Notes: generated by a model not told the origin, from the sequence alone. 64,000 bases of DNA from Chiridota heheva (GCA_020152595.1 JAIGNY010000711.1:124001-188000); one strand, 5' to 3'. Shown: positions 35,701-50,700, numbered from the stretch's first letter. Translations and numbers: made by a program.

Positions 35701-38700
35701 AGAAGTACTGTAAAGCAGAGAGGGAAATACAAAATGATTAAAATACACCCAAGCTTTCAGGCGTGGTGGACTTCCTTGTTAATATTTGACTTACTAACTA
35801 ATTGCCACGTTAAGGTTAAATGCTCAATTATCATTTGACCACTAAAAAATTGATAAAGAGAAAGTATTTCAGTAAAAAGCAAAAGTGACTGAGTAACCTT
35901 TGTGGTATGATGACGTATAACTTATGTATAGTTATGATGAATTCACTACTCAAAACAAAGGAGAATATTTACTCTAAATTAAGCTTGCACGGTTTTACCC
36001 CAACATAAAACCAGTCGGTTTCCAAAACCAAACCGGTTCTAACCGGAAAACTGGTTTTTCACCCATCATGTAAACAAGCTTGGAACATAAAGTGTATACC
36101 AGTAACTTTAACTGCAGTGTACTACACTGTAATATCATAGCTGCTAAAGATGTTTGTATCACAGTATTTTCTGCAAATAATGTTGAAAATGATAACGGAG
36201 GCATTGATCAATAAAATGTATTAATAAACTTTAATGTTGTTTGCGTGTAAAGTGATTTTATTACCCCATTTGCCCCTTAAATAATGCCAATTTTACCCCT
36301 TTGTCAGTATATGTCCCAAGGCAGTCACATAAAAAAAAAAAAAAAGGTGTGAAAAAGGCTGTGTCAACAGGCCATCTATATGCCCTTATTTGCTCACAAT
36401 TTCTAATTCATACTTATGATTTCAATTTTCTTTCATATAAAAGAAAGAAATTTGTGATAACGCAGTACAATTGTTGCTGATTTGCATATAACCCACGGCG
36501 GGAAAATCTTACAGTTCAGATCCCACCCACTTGATACTCAACATTTCTTTGAAACATTAACCATGGCCAGGCCATGGCTATTTAAAGAAACAAAATAATA
36601 GCTCAACCAAAATAATCCTCATAAATCATGCATACATAATCATTCTTGATATGCTTTTACTTTATTAGGCCCCTGTTTGTGCATCGCAGTGGCATTTTCT
36701 ATTATACTTAAAACCACCAAAGGTTCCCGCCCTATAGCCTTTTATAGTGCATATTTATTGCGCTATAAAACTATGTGAATTACGGGAGTGTCATAAGGCA
36801 GAAAAGAAATGTTTGCTAATGAAAATTAGTGTCCCACTCCCCACCAAATTCGTATTTCCTTCATCAAAATGAAAAATAAATATATAAAAGTGTATTGCCT
36901 GCAACCTCTGTACGGATCAGGATTGGAAATTAAACTGAAATATTGTATTCCGTACTTAAACCAAACCAGACCTTGTTTCAACAAGGAGCTACGAAAACAT
37001 TTTCTTTTTACAACACATGCCACGCACCCAAGCAAAAGCAATTCTTCAGCACTCTGCAGATAAGTTTAACATTAATTTGAAACATTTAACAATAACAAAC
37101 AATATTTTTGGTCATTCAGAAACGTATTAAACAGCAAAACACATCTGTATTTAAACATTCTGTTTGTACTTTCTACTTGTAAAACAATATGCAGAGCGCA
37201 GATGCAGAAATAATACTATTAATTATATGCATACCGACAGGCTATCACCTAACAGGTCCACAAAAACCTATTTAAACTCTCTCCACTTCAAACCAATGAA
37301 ATCATTTGAGCTTGTACCCCGAAGCGAATAACATGTGGTATGGGTCAATTACATACAACACATGATAGGAACAGAAGATTCCATTGCTCGTAGGCGCAGC
37401 CTAGTACTATGAGTAAACATAATTACAAGAGAACGGAATAATTTTTTTTAAACGAAATGCATGAAATCTTTCGTTCTTTTTTAATCTGAACAATTTTGAC
37501 CGAGACTGTTGTTCAGAGGTTTATTATACACATGAAAATGAGAAATGGCATACAAACTTTTTGAGGGAATGAATACAAACTTTTTGAAAAAATGAATGGT
37601 CATTTTCACTTGCAACCTCATTGTGAAATGTGAATCATACCAGCTTGGTTTGATTCACAATCCAAGCTGGTGATAGCACGGGGATAAGTTATCTTCATTT
37701 TACAGTACATTGTTATTGCATAACGATCACACAATTATTTCACCATCCTCTAAACAATACTACAGCTATTTATAGCGATAGTTTTTCCTGGCATAAGCTG
37801 CTGAATTAAAAAAAAAAACATTTTTTAAATGATACGACAACCCTTGAAAACCCATTCATTAATCATGTTATCTAGGGTCATTCATGCAAAGTTTCATTTG
37901 TATCCTGGAGCTCATATACACATTGAATAATGTGTTATAACTAGTACTAGCCCTATGTACATGCATAGGGTCAGTCAGTACAGTAGGGCGTGGTTGGGTG
38001 TAAATTGGTAAATGGTCTCGTAATACTTGGCGTGCGATTTGCGATATAATTGTCGGGATTTATAATGGATTCCCAAGTATTTTAAAAGACAAAAGGACTC
38101 AGGAGAGAAATCGACTTCAAAATAAAGGGATTATAGAGGAATTAATTTGTGGTCAGGAAAATAATAGCCCGGAAAGAAGCTAGATGCAAATACATAGCAT
38201 CATCGAGCCTGTTATCTGCAGGTACTTTATGACTATTTATTTCCAAACATTCTTAATCGTATTTATTGGTTAAATCTTCATAAATACCACATATTTTTTT
38301 TGTAGTGATTTGGTTATTTTCGGTACTTCCGGTTTTTCATAAAATATGAATCAGACCGAAACCATAGTGTCCCGGGACCGGTTTTAGTTACAAAACCGGT
38401 ACACCGTACAAGCTTATTTTAAATATTAATGCACCTTTTTAAAAGGTTTTAAAGCTTTAAAAACAGAGCATGTTTTAGAAGTTCCATCACTACTAGAGTG
38501 AAACTCACTTTAAATACTAAACACTGGGTAGCTTCAATAAAATACGGTTAAATTCAAGAAAATTTTAGTGGTTCACAGTTGGAGAATCTTTGCATTTTTA
38601 TAGGAAAATTCCTGTTAATTTTCGTTTGTATTTATAAGATAGTTGACTATTAAAGAAACAAATTGAAGAAAAAAACACAAGATGACATCTTTTATTTGTT

Positions 38701-41700
38701 TCTTTGAGAAGTAAATGCCTCTTTCGAAATTATTTAAAACATTTTTTGATTAATCATTGTTAACATGCACTTCATACGATTTGGCTATCTGCTCATGTAC
38801 CTTATACTCTAAATAAAAGATAAGTATTATTTCAAAGAAATTCATAAGGAATTGCCTGGAGCTGCAAGCACAACATCACCCTATACACTACAAGGTCATT
38901 TTTTGACACATTGGTGAAATCTTTGAAATGCAATAATTCCTAAACAAAATAGTATTAACATGGGTTTGTCATCAATTTGTTTCTTTATTGGTTCTTTAGC
39001 TAAAGCTCAACCCATCTGAGCCATTATAGGCTCACAAGAGCCGGTGCTTCTTCCCGGTTTCCATGGTGAAAGCGGATGAGAGTACATGACTCCCCTTGGA
39101 CGAAATGCCAATCCATCGCAGGCAGATTAATTCCTTAGCAGTGCTGGTACTCATTTTACAGCTGAGTGAACTGAAACAAGTAAAGTGTCTTGCTCAAGGA
39201 CACAATGCAGTGCTCACGACAGGAATCGAACCCGGCACCTTTCGAATACGAGCATGACTCCTTAACCACTACACCACTCCACCTCTAGCTCTTTATCACA
39301 TATGAATATTCACAGGATATGTATGCATGTTTGTTTGTTTGGTTGTTTGTTTTATGAAGGCTTAACCCTTACTCTACCGCGCGGTGATAGTTTTGCCATT
39401 TTCAAACTACCTTTAAGAATTCAAATCTAAAAAGCAAAACGAAATCTAATAAACATAAAAACGCAACCAACTTAATCACTATTGCATCAAAATAAATCTG
39501 GTGAAACAAACCTTTTCTGTTTCTGTGCTAACTTGAATGGCATTTGGAATGAAACGAATCGTCCTCTCCTTTGTGATGGCAGTAAGATCTTTGATAGGAA
39601 CGGTGAGCTAATGAAGAAGAAGAAAAATTCAAAAAATTTCATATATCGCTTCATAGCTAAATGTTGAAGACAAATTTTCAATATGACTTATTTTTTGCTG
39701 TATATAGGATTTTTGGAAAAGTTTTACGCAATCTATTTAAAGGATAAGTTCAGAGGTCAAGTGAGTTCATCTTATATCAAAGTCTTAAAGGATGATTATT
39801 GAAGAAACAATAAGGTGAAGAATTACTTCAATATTTTATTCCACAAAAGAGGGTATTCAAGTTGTGGTGTGGGACATCATACTGAAGAAGGTTGACACCC
39901 ACATACTCACTTTCTTAAACAATTGTTAATGTATTTGAAGATAAAACAGGATTGCCTTCTTTGATATTTTCAAAACATCCTATTAAATTTATTTTCAAGG
40001 AAAATGGGGAAGGGGGGTTGATCTTTATCCACTTTCAAAACATTGTCAAATTCCTTCCTGAGCCTTGAAAGCCCATAAACCAGTGTTATATCCCCAGTTT
40101 CCATACTGCTGACAGATATTTACCCTCACCCTATGTATGCATGTTTGTTTGTTTGTTTGATGAAGGCTTAACCCTTACTCTACCACGCAGCGATAGTATC
40201 ACCATTTTCAAACCACCTTTATCTAAAAATAAAATCGGGACTTTACCACAGCCCTATAGGAGTAATCTTGGTATCATTTTAAAGTACTCGGATATTTCTT
40301 TCACAAAAAGTAACTTTTTTTTATAGGGGTCATATTATAGAATTTTGAGAAAAAGTACATTGAAAAAGGGTAAAACTCAAAAATTGCTAAAAGATGAACA
40401 AAGAGTGTTTTTTTTCCCTTTCAAATCTTACAATACCTTCAAGATCAAATGTTTGCTTTAAAATCAAACATGCAAGTCCTTAGACATGATAGTATTGGTT
40501 TCTGGTCTAATTTTTATAATCCTACCTAAAATCTTTTGTTCTGGAGAAATTTCTTCAAAATTTCATGCATTTCTGCCATTTTTGACCCGTTTTTTTTCCA
40601 TAAAATTGTGTTACCATACATCGCCAATGCTTCGTTTAACCGCCGTTCGAAGTGCTTGAAATTTCCTTCCATTTAAAATATATTTAAATCCTTTCCTATA
40701 AGAATTGTATTTCACCTCTCCAATTTTAATGACTACCTGGTGCAGAGGACATGTACACGGCTAACATGCGAGCGCTCCAGGTTCAAGTCTCCTCACCGTG
40801 ACCACTGCGGAATTATTTTTCTGCTGCAGCTGTCAGGGGTCTTTTGACTATAATCTGATATTTTTTCCATCTTTATCATATAGATTAGTATCAATAAAAA
40901 GGAAATTTCATAAATAATCTAAATATGTATCAAAATCTCCATTTTCAATATAAACAAGAAGTTATACTTCTGCAAAGATTGACCATTTGTTGACCAAATT
41001 TAGCCGAAAATTGCTTAATTCGCAATTTTTGTCCAATATTTCCTAAATTGGCTTTCATTACTCAAAAGATAAATATTTTAGCTTCTATTCCAAACAAACT
41101 TGTAGAAAAGAAAATGAAAGGAAAGTTGTCAAAAATGCATATAGAAAAAAAGTTACGAAAATTGGGCTCACTTTTTTAAAAGCCCTGGTGCAGGGGTGCT
41201 AAAAAATGCAAAAGTAGGTAGAGGTGGGTGGGAGAGGAGGACTAAATATGGTTGTAGAGGGAGGCACGATGAAGGAAGGGTTTTTCTGGAAGAGCTCGGC
41301 TATGGAGTTGTGAGGGATAAAGGAAGCTCTAGGAAGGTTGTACAGGGGGCAGGCAAGGAGGATGTGGTGAACTATGAGGGAGCAATGGTAATTGTTGCAG
41401 AGGGGTGAGGGTAGCCAGTAAGGAGGTGGAAGTGAGTGAGGTGAGTGTGACCTATTCTAAGGCGGGTAATCTGGACATTGTCGATACGGGAGAGATTGTG
41501 GATGGTGGGTGTGGTCAGAATGATGGGCCGGATGACGCGGAAGTTGTTGTAAATTTGGGAGTCCCATGAGCTTTGTCAGCGGTCACACACAAGGGAAGCG
41601 ATAAGTGGTTTAATGTCAGAAAGGGTTTTGGGAAAGAGGGTACTGGGGAGGTTGAGGGTAAGCTTAGCGGCATGTTTGTGTATGCATGTTTGCACAAACA

Positions 41701-44700
41701 TTTTTATAGCACCTTCTTCCTAAATGGTTACAAATCCGCTTGAGGAAGTTGCAAATCAAGAAAACAAAAAGATAGGGTAATCAAAAATTTCCAATTTTAT
41801 GGTTACAAGAAGGATTTAAAGAGTCTTTTATATTGTCTAACTGAGTTAGCATGACACATGTCTGAAGGTAAGGAATTTCAAACAAGTGGAGCCACTAATT
41901 GCCAGCAATTGAATTCAAAATTATTTGAACTGTTTAGACACACTTTTTCCCTTTCTTGACCTGTTAAAGCAATTGCATCTTATCTCTTTTGAAATAAAGC
42001 TATGGGTCTGCTTTCAAATATCAGTCACCAGCCAGCCAATAATCAAACTTATATCTGGCACTGCCCTTACTGAAAACAGACAATCAAACCAGTGGTGTGT
42101 CTAGCGGAAAGCGGGAAGGGGAGGGGGGGGGGGGCAATTATTAAAATGTTGTAGCCCTTCAAATTTTGTCAGAAATAAATAATTAATATAATTAACTGAA
42201 ATATTAAATGAATTCTAGAAAACAGATAGATATTTGCATTTTTTGTAATTGTTTTGACTGAATTATCATCAAATTTTGAACCAAACAACCTTATTTTTAG
42301 ACCTAATATTTTCAATTGTGGAATAAATATTGTCAATTTTGGACAAAACATTTACAATTTTGGGCTGATTTTCATCAAGTCTCAACCAAAATCTACAACT
42401 TAGGGTGAAAAACCTTCAACTCTGGACCAAGTGAGTGAAGTCAGCTTCTTAATTAAATGTGTTTTGAGTGGCTTAAGCCCCCAAAAAGCTTGACACACCC
42501 CTGATTCAAACATTACATATATCTGTAGGCATGCATGTACAGATATGTACCCTTCATAACAATACTTTGCTCTAGTGTATGTAATAACATAACTTCCCAA
42601 TGCTGACTCTAGAAATATATCAATTAGGGTGTTCCATATGCACCTTGGTGAACAGGTGGACAAACAAGTGAAATCTAAATCAAAAACAACATTAATATTG
42701 CAAAGTGCTAAATGTATAACTTACAATGGTTTCCCACTTGAAAATATTGGCATAGAAACACAGCCAGCTCTCAGTGATGTACATACGCCCATGTACCAAT
42801 ATGTCCTTCTGTATTGCACATGAATAATCTAAGACGTAAAATAGCACATAAAACATGATGAAATGATCGGGGCAGGTTGGCAGACTTATAAGCTATTTCA
42901 AACCGTGTTAAGCCAAACGTAATACATCAGGGTATGCTAACCAATTATTCGGGAAAATTATGTTTTGTTACCCAAACAATCAGCTGCAGTTGTTATTGCG
43001 CATGTATCACGTGCACATATGGTTAGTGTTTGAACACATTTTTTGTATACACTTGGTCCCATACTGTGCATGAATTATGCAGACAGCTAAGAGCTCCCCA
43101 GTAATAGACTGGTCGACAAGATTCCCAAAGTATATGATTGGTCCATAATGACCACATAAATTTTGGCCATGTAACATTTTTCAAATTACTTTTCAGGAAA
43201 TTGCCAAATCAGATTTGAAAGGTCTATTAAATCTACAACCTATCACCTCCATAATGTCATCCGTCGCTCCACTTTAAACGGATGCGAAAAGGAAGTTTTG
43301 CTGTGAATGAAGGTTTACGAAAGGTGAAAATCACAGCCATTACTAAATTGACATAAAAAAATAATTTGTATCAAAAATATCAGTCCCTCTGACATAGAAG
43401 TAAATAATTGATAAATGAAAGATATTTTCTACAATGCCAAGTGACTGCTGTAGTCATTTATCATGTACATAAACACAGTACTGTATGTATACCTGCAGAA
43501 AATAGGATGCTTGTATCGTGTTGCTTGTTTACCTTTGTATCAATTTATGCACTAAAGAGCAAAAATAGATTTGATAAATGTATATACATATATAGTCACT
43601 TAGAGACATAGATGTTTGTTTGTTTGTTTGTTTGATGATGGCTTAACGGCACCACAACAACTAAGGTCAAATTGTGCCTGAGAGGTCAGATCATTCTAGA
43701 GGTAGAAAGTAAAGGAAATAGGGGGAGAATGAGAGAAATTTAAGGACAAAAGGTCAGAAAGCTGTGATCGTGAGGGGAGGTGCATGCTTGAAACAAAACA
43801 AAGTAGAGAGGGGGTGGAAAAGGAGAATTAAATATGGTCGTAGAGGGAGGCATGATAAAGGAAGGAGATAATTTTATCCGGAGGATTTTTCTGGAAGAAC
43901 TCAGCAATTGAGTTGTAGGGAGCGAGGGAAGCTCTGGGAAGGTTGTACAGGGGGCAAGCAAGGAGAACGTGATGGATTGTGAGGGTGCAATGGCAATTGT
44001 TGCAGAGGGGTTGGGGGGAGCCAATAAGGAGGTGGGAGTGGGTGAGATGAGTGTGACCAATTCTAAGACGGGTAATATGAACGTTGTCAATACGAGAGAG
44101 GTTGTTGATGGTGGCTTTGATCGGAATTGTAGGCTGGATGACATGGAGTTTGTTATCAATTTGGGACTTCCATGAGGTTTGCCAGTGGTCCCGAACAAGA
44201 GAAGCGATAAGCGGTTTGATATCAGAGAGGGTTTTGGGAAAAGGGGCAGGGAGGAGGGTGAGGGCAAGCTTAGCGGCTGCATCAGCCCTGTCATTACCCG
44301 GGATGCCAACATGGCTGGGTATCCAGAAGAAAAGAATACTTTTCCTGCAGAGGGTGGGAGAAAGGAGTTTGCTGAGGAGGAGGTGGCATGTGAGGTTATC
44401 CCATTTAAGGTTGAGTAAAGAAGTCAGAACAGCCTTTGAGTCGGAGAAAATAACAAAGTGGCTGAGCAGGGAGTATTCAATAAAGTTAAGGGCGAGGAGA
44501 ATGGCCTTAGCCTCGGCTGAAAAGATGGATGAGTAGTCGGGAAGTCTGCTACTGAGGGTGATGTCTTGGATGACCGCAGCAGCAGCTGTCTTGTTGCCCT
44601 CCTTGGACCCATCAGTATAGATGGAGGTGTAATTTGAGAGTTGGTCTTTGACTTGGTTGTGGAGATTGATAAAGAGGTTAGGATGGGTTTGAGCTTTGTG

Positions 44701-47700
44701 ATGAGTGGAGAGGCCCAAGTGGACAGAAGGGAGGGGGGTGGCCCAAGGAGGAAAAGTGGGCCAGGAGAAGGTGCCGAGAGTGGTGGGGTTGATGCCGAGA
44801 TGGAAGAGGTCTGATTTAATGCGTAAGCTAAAGGGAGGGGATAGGGCATAGATGTAGGAGCCGGGGACCACTTCAGGCATGTGCCCCCTCCCCCCTCCCC
44901 ATTTTTCCAAAAAATAACAAAAGTGCCCAGTTGAAAATGAAAAGTATCCCTCAATTACTGTCAAAGGTGTAAGAACTGGTGGAATTTGCACACACTTAAA
45001 AAAAAATACTACCAAAGTGCCCCTTTCAAAATAAAATTTCCCTTCACTACGGACCAAATAGTAGGAAACTGGCAACTTTTGTCAGTCCCATGTACGGGGA
45101 AATGGGTTCCCATTGAAAAATTACCCCTTCCAAATATGAAGTGCCCCCTTTACTTTTAATACTGGTGACTTTGTCAGTCCCATGTACAGCAAAATGGGTT
45201 CCCATTCGAAAATTGCCCCTTTCTAAAAATAAAGTGCCTCTTCTACTTCCCTTTTGTATACATTGTTTCACATTTTATAGGGTAAAAAGAATTTTATTAT
45301 GAATTTTGATAAATGTGGAAACAATTTAGCTCATGTATTTAACCTCTACACACCCCAAGTCATTTCAAATAAAACTTTACAATGTTTACTGCAAGGAAAT
45401 TAAATAAAAATACACCTTACCAGCAACTAGTCGCTCACTCTCAGGAATGTCTTTAAACACTTTCCGGAATTCGTCTGATTTAGATTTATAATTCGATATC
45501 AACACCTGAAAAAGAATCAAAGGGAGAGGATATAATTTTTTATATACGGTATTAAAGGTCTATGGACAAGTGGCAATTTCTATATAGTTTCTTCTTCTGG
45601 CGTATAAATGCTATGCATTCTGTTGCTGGAATTTCACAGATTGCTCTGTGAGGGGGTCACAGTTTGCAGCTTCCAGCTTCATCCCTCTAGTTCAGGATGG
45701 GAAGCGAATGAAAACTGCATTTGCGCGCTTCTCTTTTCGAATAGTGTTCAGAGAACCAGGTAGGATGTTAGTGTCCTACCATCAGGACCAACAACTTAAC
45801 GTCCCCTCTGAAGGACAGTGAACGCGCTTCAACCACTGCCACTTATCTCAACAGCTGAATGAGAATGAGTAGGCAGTGGCGTAACTAAGAGGGGCAGTCG
45901 CCCCCCTAAAAAGGGCACGGCTTGGGTCCTATAAACGGGCCCATGAAAAAAATATATTACTTTACCTATACACCATAGGGACCCACAGGGCCCCCACTCA
46001 CCCCCTGCTAGTAGGGCCCTAGCTAAACCACTGGGTGTAGGAGCTGCGAACTACATACTTCCACCTTGATGTTCGGCATATCTGTCTGCATAGCTGTGGA
46101 AAAACAGGTGAAACCTAACCGAGGCTTGATCCTGAAACCTTCAGCATCTCAGCTCTATTACAATTTGAGTAGATCAGTTTGTGAATTTTGAAAAAAAAAC
46201 ATTTTTAGTTTTCGAGTCATGACTGATCACAATTTTGTTAATTTTTAATTTACTGTATGTGAAATTTCTGATCTATGACTGGAGGTGAATAGCTCAAAAT
46301 CTTTAGAGAATTCTTAATATTTCTTTCCTAAATCTTAGTTACTGAAAATGATGGGAAATAATACTGTACATGATATGCAAATGGTGACAGATTTAAAACG
46401 GTCAATGATTAACCGATTTTGATGGAATTTTGGCAACAATGTTGGTTTTTAATACAGTAGATTTTACGTCAATTTGGCATTGTTGCCACTATGCGTCCAT
46501 ATAGCAGAATTTAGACTGATGGATTAATAATGAGACTTGTAAGAATACACAGGTCTATTATGTGCCAGTGAAGTCCAATTAAAAGAACAAAACTTGTGCA
46601 TTGTTACAAAAGGCTAAACTAAGGGTTATAGTAGTATAAGGGTGTTTCAGCTGACGTCATGAGGTCACACGACTTTGTTTACATCACCATTTTGTAGAGC
46701 AGGAACACTGTTGTCTGCTGTACACTTAAATAGATTTACATACGTTTGCATGTAGTTATATCAGATTATTTTTGTTAGATAATAATGCCGAAATCATGCT
46801 GTGCCATTGGTTGCACTAGTAAACATGTGCCGGGGAATAAAAAGAAGTTTTCTCGATTTCCATCTGATCCTGATCGACGTTCAAAGTGCTTTGAACCTAC
46901 GGTTCACACTAAGATTTGCAGAGAGTACTTTATATCAGGTTTGCAGGCTTTGTCTGAGTATAACAAACAATCAGCTAGCATTAATGTTAACATTACTCCT
47001 CTCATACAGTGGTAAATATACAAAACTTAAAGAAAATATAAAGTAATATCGAAAGTGAGCAAAAAATTGCACTTAGTAAAATTGGCTGAACAGGTAGTGG
47101 TAGGTTAGCATGTAATATGTTTCTTGTACGTGTGATGTGACTGAGCTGTGTGAAGACGTGTGAAATGCAATAATGCCCTGCCCTGCAAAATGGCTTTCAG
47201 TGGAGTTCGAGTCACATGATGAAATCCTTCTATGGTGTACTGGCAGGTAATATGCATGGTTGAGGCCCCTAGTTTGGCTTTTTCAGAGGGGTGCTCCACC
47301 TCATTGCCTCCAACCTGTACCTTTTCACTAAGCATTCTACATTTTATTCACAAAAACATACTTTTGGGAACTACTTTGCCTTCTTTCCATGCTGATTTCA
47401 GTTCCCCAATATATTAAAATGCAGGGACACTACTTATTGTATTGATTACTCCCTTATTTACATTTCAAGTGCTCTGGAGCCTGCCCTCAAGTTGCTCTTG
47501 ATGCCTTATAAATGCCCCTTTGGTCAGTAAAGCCCTACCCCCTTTCTGGTTCAAGCTAAGGGCTTGTAGTTCCAATGGCTATAAAATACAGGGTTAAAAG
47601 TAAATGAAATAAGATAATGAGAAAGAGAGAGAGAGACCAGAAGCATCTTTAATGCCTAACACTCCTTTAATTTCATCCTAAATATATTGACACTATAACA

Positions 47701-50700
47701 AAGAAATAGGTACCACAGGTTAATATGCCCAAGGGGCTTAAGCCTATGGTAGTTAAGTGAAAAAAAAATAGATACGTTTCATATGACATCGATCCACATT
47801 CTATTCTTGTCACTAAAACAAAAAATTTTAAAGGAATTTTCCATGCATTTTCATTTGCTATTATAAAATTTCTATGTAGTATTTGCATTGCTATGACCCA
47901 TACATTGAATCCTGTTAATGCACGACCACAATAATTTGGTTTAATCTATTTTCAAACAGGTAATTTTCTAATAAAAGCGATCAAATATATGTACACTTTT
48001 CTTGTTTTTCATTCTTTTTAGTTTTTGTATGCATTTTAAACAATCTAACACAACAATTTTATAAAAAGATTATGTTTGTTTGTTTGATGGCACCACGGCA
48101 CCACAACAATGAGGGTAAAATTGTGCCTAAGAGGTTGGATCATTCTAGAGGTAGGAAGGAAAGAAAACAGGGGGAGATCCAGATTAATACAAGAACTAAA
48201 GTCAGAGAGCTGGGATTGAGAGAGGAGGAGGTGCATGGGTGAAAAAAACAAAGTAGAGAGGGGTAGGGGGGGGAAGAGGAGGATTAAATATGGTTGTAGA
48301 GGGAAGCATGATGAAGGAAGGGGATAATTTGATCAGGAGGCTTTTTCTGGAAGAACTCAGCAATTGAGTTGTGGGGAGCGTAGGAAGCTCTGGGAAGGTT
48401 GTACAGGGGGCAAGCAAGGAGAATGTGATGGACTGTGAGGGTGCAATGGCAATTATTGCAGAGGGGTTGGGGGTGCCAACAAGGAGGTGGGAGTGAGTGA
48501 GGTGGGTGTGACCTTTTCTAAGATGGGTAATATGAATGTTATCGACACAAGAGAGAGGTTGTGGATGGTGGGTTTGATTGGAATGGAGAGCTGGATGATG
48601 TGGAGTTTGTTATTAATTTAGGAGTCTCGTGAGGTTTGCTAGCAGTCACAAACAAGGGAAGCGATTAGCGGTTTGGTGTCAGAAAGGGCTTTGGAAAATG
48701 GGGTAGGAAGGAGGTTGAGGGCAAGCTTAGCAGCTGCATCAACCCTGTCATTGCCAGGGATGCCAACATGGCTGGGTATCCTGAAGAAAATAATACTTTT
48801 CCTGCAGAGGGTGGGCAAAAGGAGTTTCCGGAGGAGGAGGTTGAATGTGGAGTTACAGTATCCCATTTAAGATTGAGTAAAGAAGTAAGGACAGCCTTGG
48901 GAGTTGGAGAAGATGGCAAAGTGGTTGAGATGAGAGTAATCAATCAAGTTGAGGGCGAGGAGGATGGCCTTTGCCTCTGCTAAAAAGATGGATAAGTTGT
49001 CGGGAAGCCTGCCACTGGCGGTGATGTCTTGGATGACGACAGCAGCAGCTGTCTTGTCTCCTTCAAAAGACTTTGCACTCACGAATGACCCTCCTAAAGT
49101 CGGGCCATTCCACTCATGTCAGTCTTTTGCCCCTTGCATTAAATAAGCGTATTTTCAACCCTTACTCTACCAGCACTTTTTGAAAATGCGCTTGGGAGGT
49201 GGGGTCAAAGATGGGGCACCCAAAACGGTGATAATATCGCCGCGTGGTAGAGTAAGGAATTAAACACTTTGCCTCAACATTAATCTTTAATTATATGATA
49301 GAGGACTACTAGAGAAACAATTGGTGTAAAATCATGTTGATATCTTATTGCTTTATGAGCTATTACATTTCTCAGATTTCACCAGTGTGTTGAAAAGTGA
49401 CCAGTGATGTCATAACAGTACTTCCAAGACAATCTTTTAGGTATTTCTATGAAAATATTAAATTATTACTTTTTCTTGTATAAACAATATTATGCACATG
49501 AACAGATAGGCAAAGATTTTTCTTGTAAAGAGCATGTCACACTTCATCTTAATAATTAAGAAAATAACTTAGAAAGTGGTAATTAACTTTCAAAGAAAAA
49601 AAACTGTCATGGAAGTAACTTAAGAGCAGCTATGTCATCACAATTATACTTCCTGCACCATGTCACTTACATGTATCAACACATTGTGGAATCAATTCTG
49701 CCATGACCCTCAGGCAAGGCAGGTTCTAGTATTGCTGAGTACATGCTGAAAATCTGCCATCTTTGATACAATTACTTAGAAATTTGAGAATAATTACAAA
49801 CATTTATTAATCAGACTAAGGATTTTGATATATTTTGAAAAATGTAAAAATTAATACTGCATGATTATTTGTTCAAAGTAGGAATCAGGAGGAAACCAGA
49901 GGGAGAAATCCCACATGTTTCCGATGCTAACTTTGGATTAGAAGGGTTTTTTTTTTTCGAGAGGGGGGGGGTTTGTGGAAATATGAGCATCAACAGAATT
50001 TCACATTTAGTACCGCCTTGTCACTAATATTCATGACATCAGCATCAAAATAGGCTCAATTGCAAACAACAGCACATCGATATATCACGTATGACATAAA
50101 ACCACCGCACAGTGATTGAAATATCGTGTTTATAGCATTTACAGCATTTTACATTTAGCCCAAATATTCATGAGATCAGCACCAAAAACAATAGCAGTCA
50201 TATACAGACCACAACACATCCATATTCCAAGAGGACATAAATCCACCGCACGGTTCTTGAGATATCATGTTTTCAAGCTTGTTCACAGAATTTTACAGTC
50301 CCACCTACTAATTAATATTCATGACATCAGCACCAAAAACAACAGGAACCATCAACAGACCACAACACATTCATATACCAAGTATGACATAATTCTACTA
50401 CAAAGTTCTTGTGATATCATGTTTATAAGCTTCTGTCACAGACACACATACTGTACATACACATGCCAGCATGACTACATAGGTTCCTCATGCTATCGCA
50501 TCATAACCAGTAAAAATGATAAAAATAAACATAAAATCCATTCAGTCCAATTTACAAAATTTGTTGGGCACTACCATTATAAAAAGAAATGAACTAAACA
50601 TATCAGAATAAAGATTATTTCTGGCCAGTGAAATAAAACAAAGAACCCAACAATAGCTGTGGAAGTAGTGTTTTTGCAAGTTGTACAATAACTGTACATC

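Noticed and set aside
40735..40810. tRNA-like segment (ggttcaagtctcc with a trailing acca)
   Set aside because: The A-box and acceptor stem do not pair convincingly; at most an old SINE or pseudo-tRNA.
44855..45075. N-terminal extension of the 415-codon RNase H frame
   Set aside because: The retrotransposon ends at 44,846 at a target duplication; the extra codons are flanking non-coding DNA.
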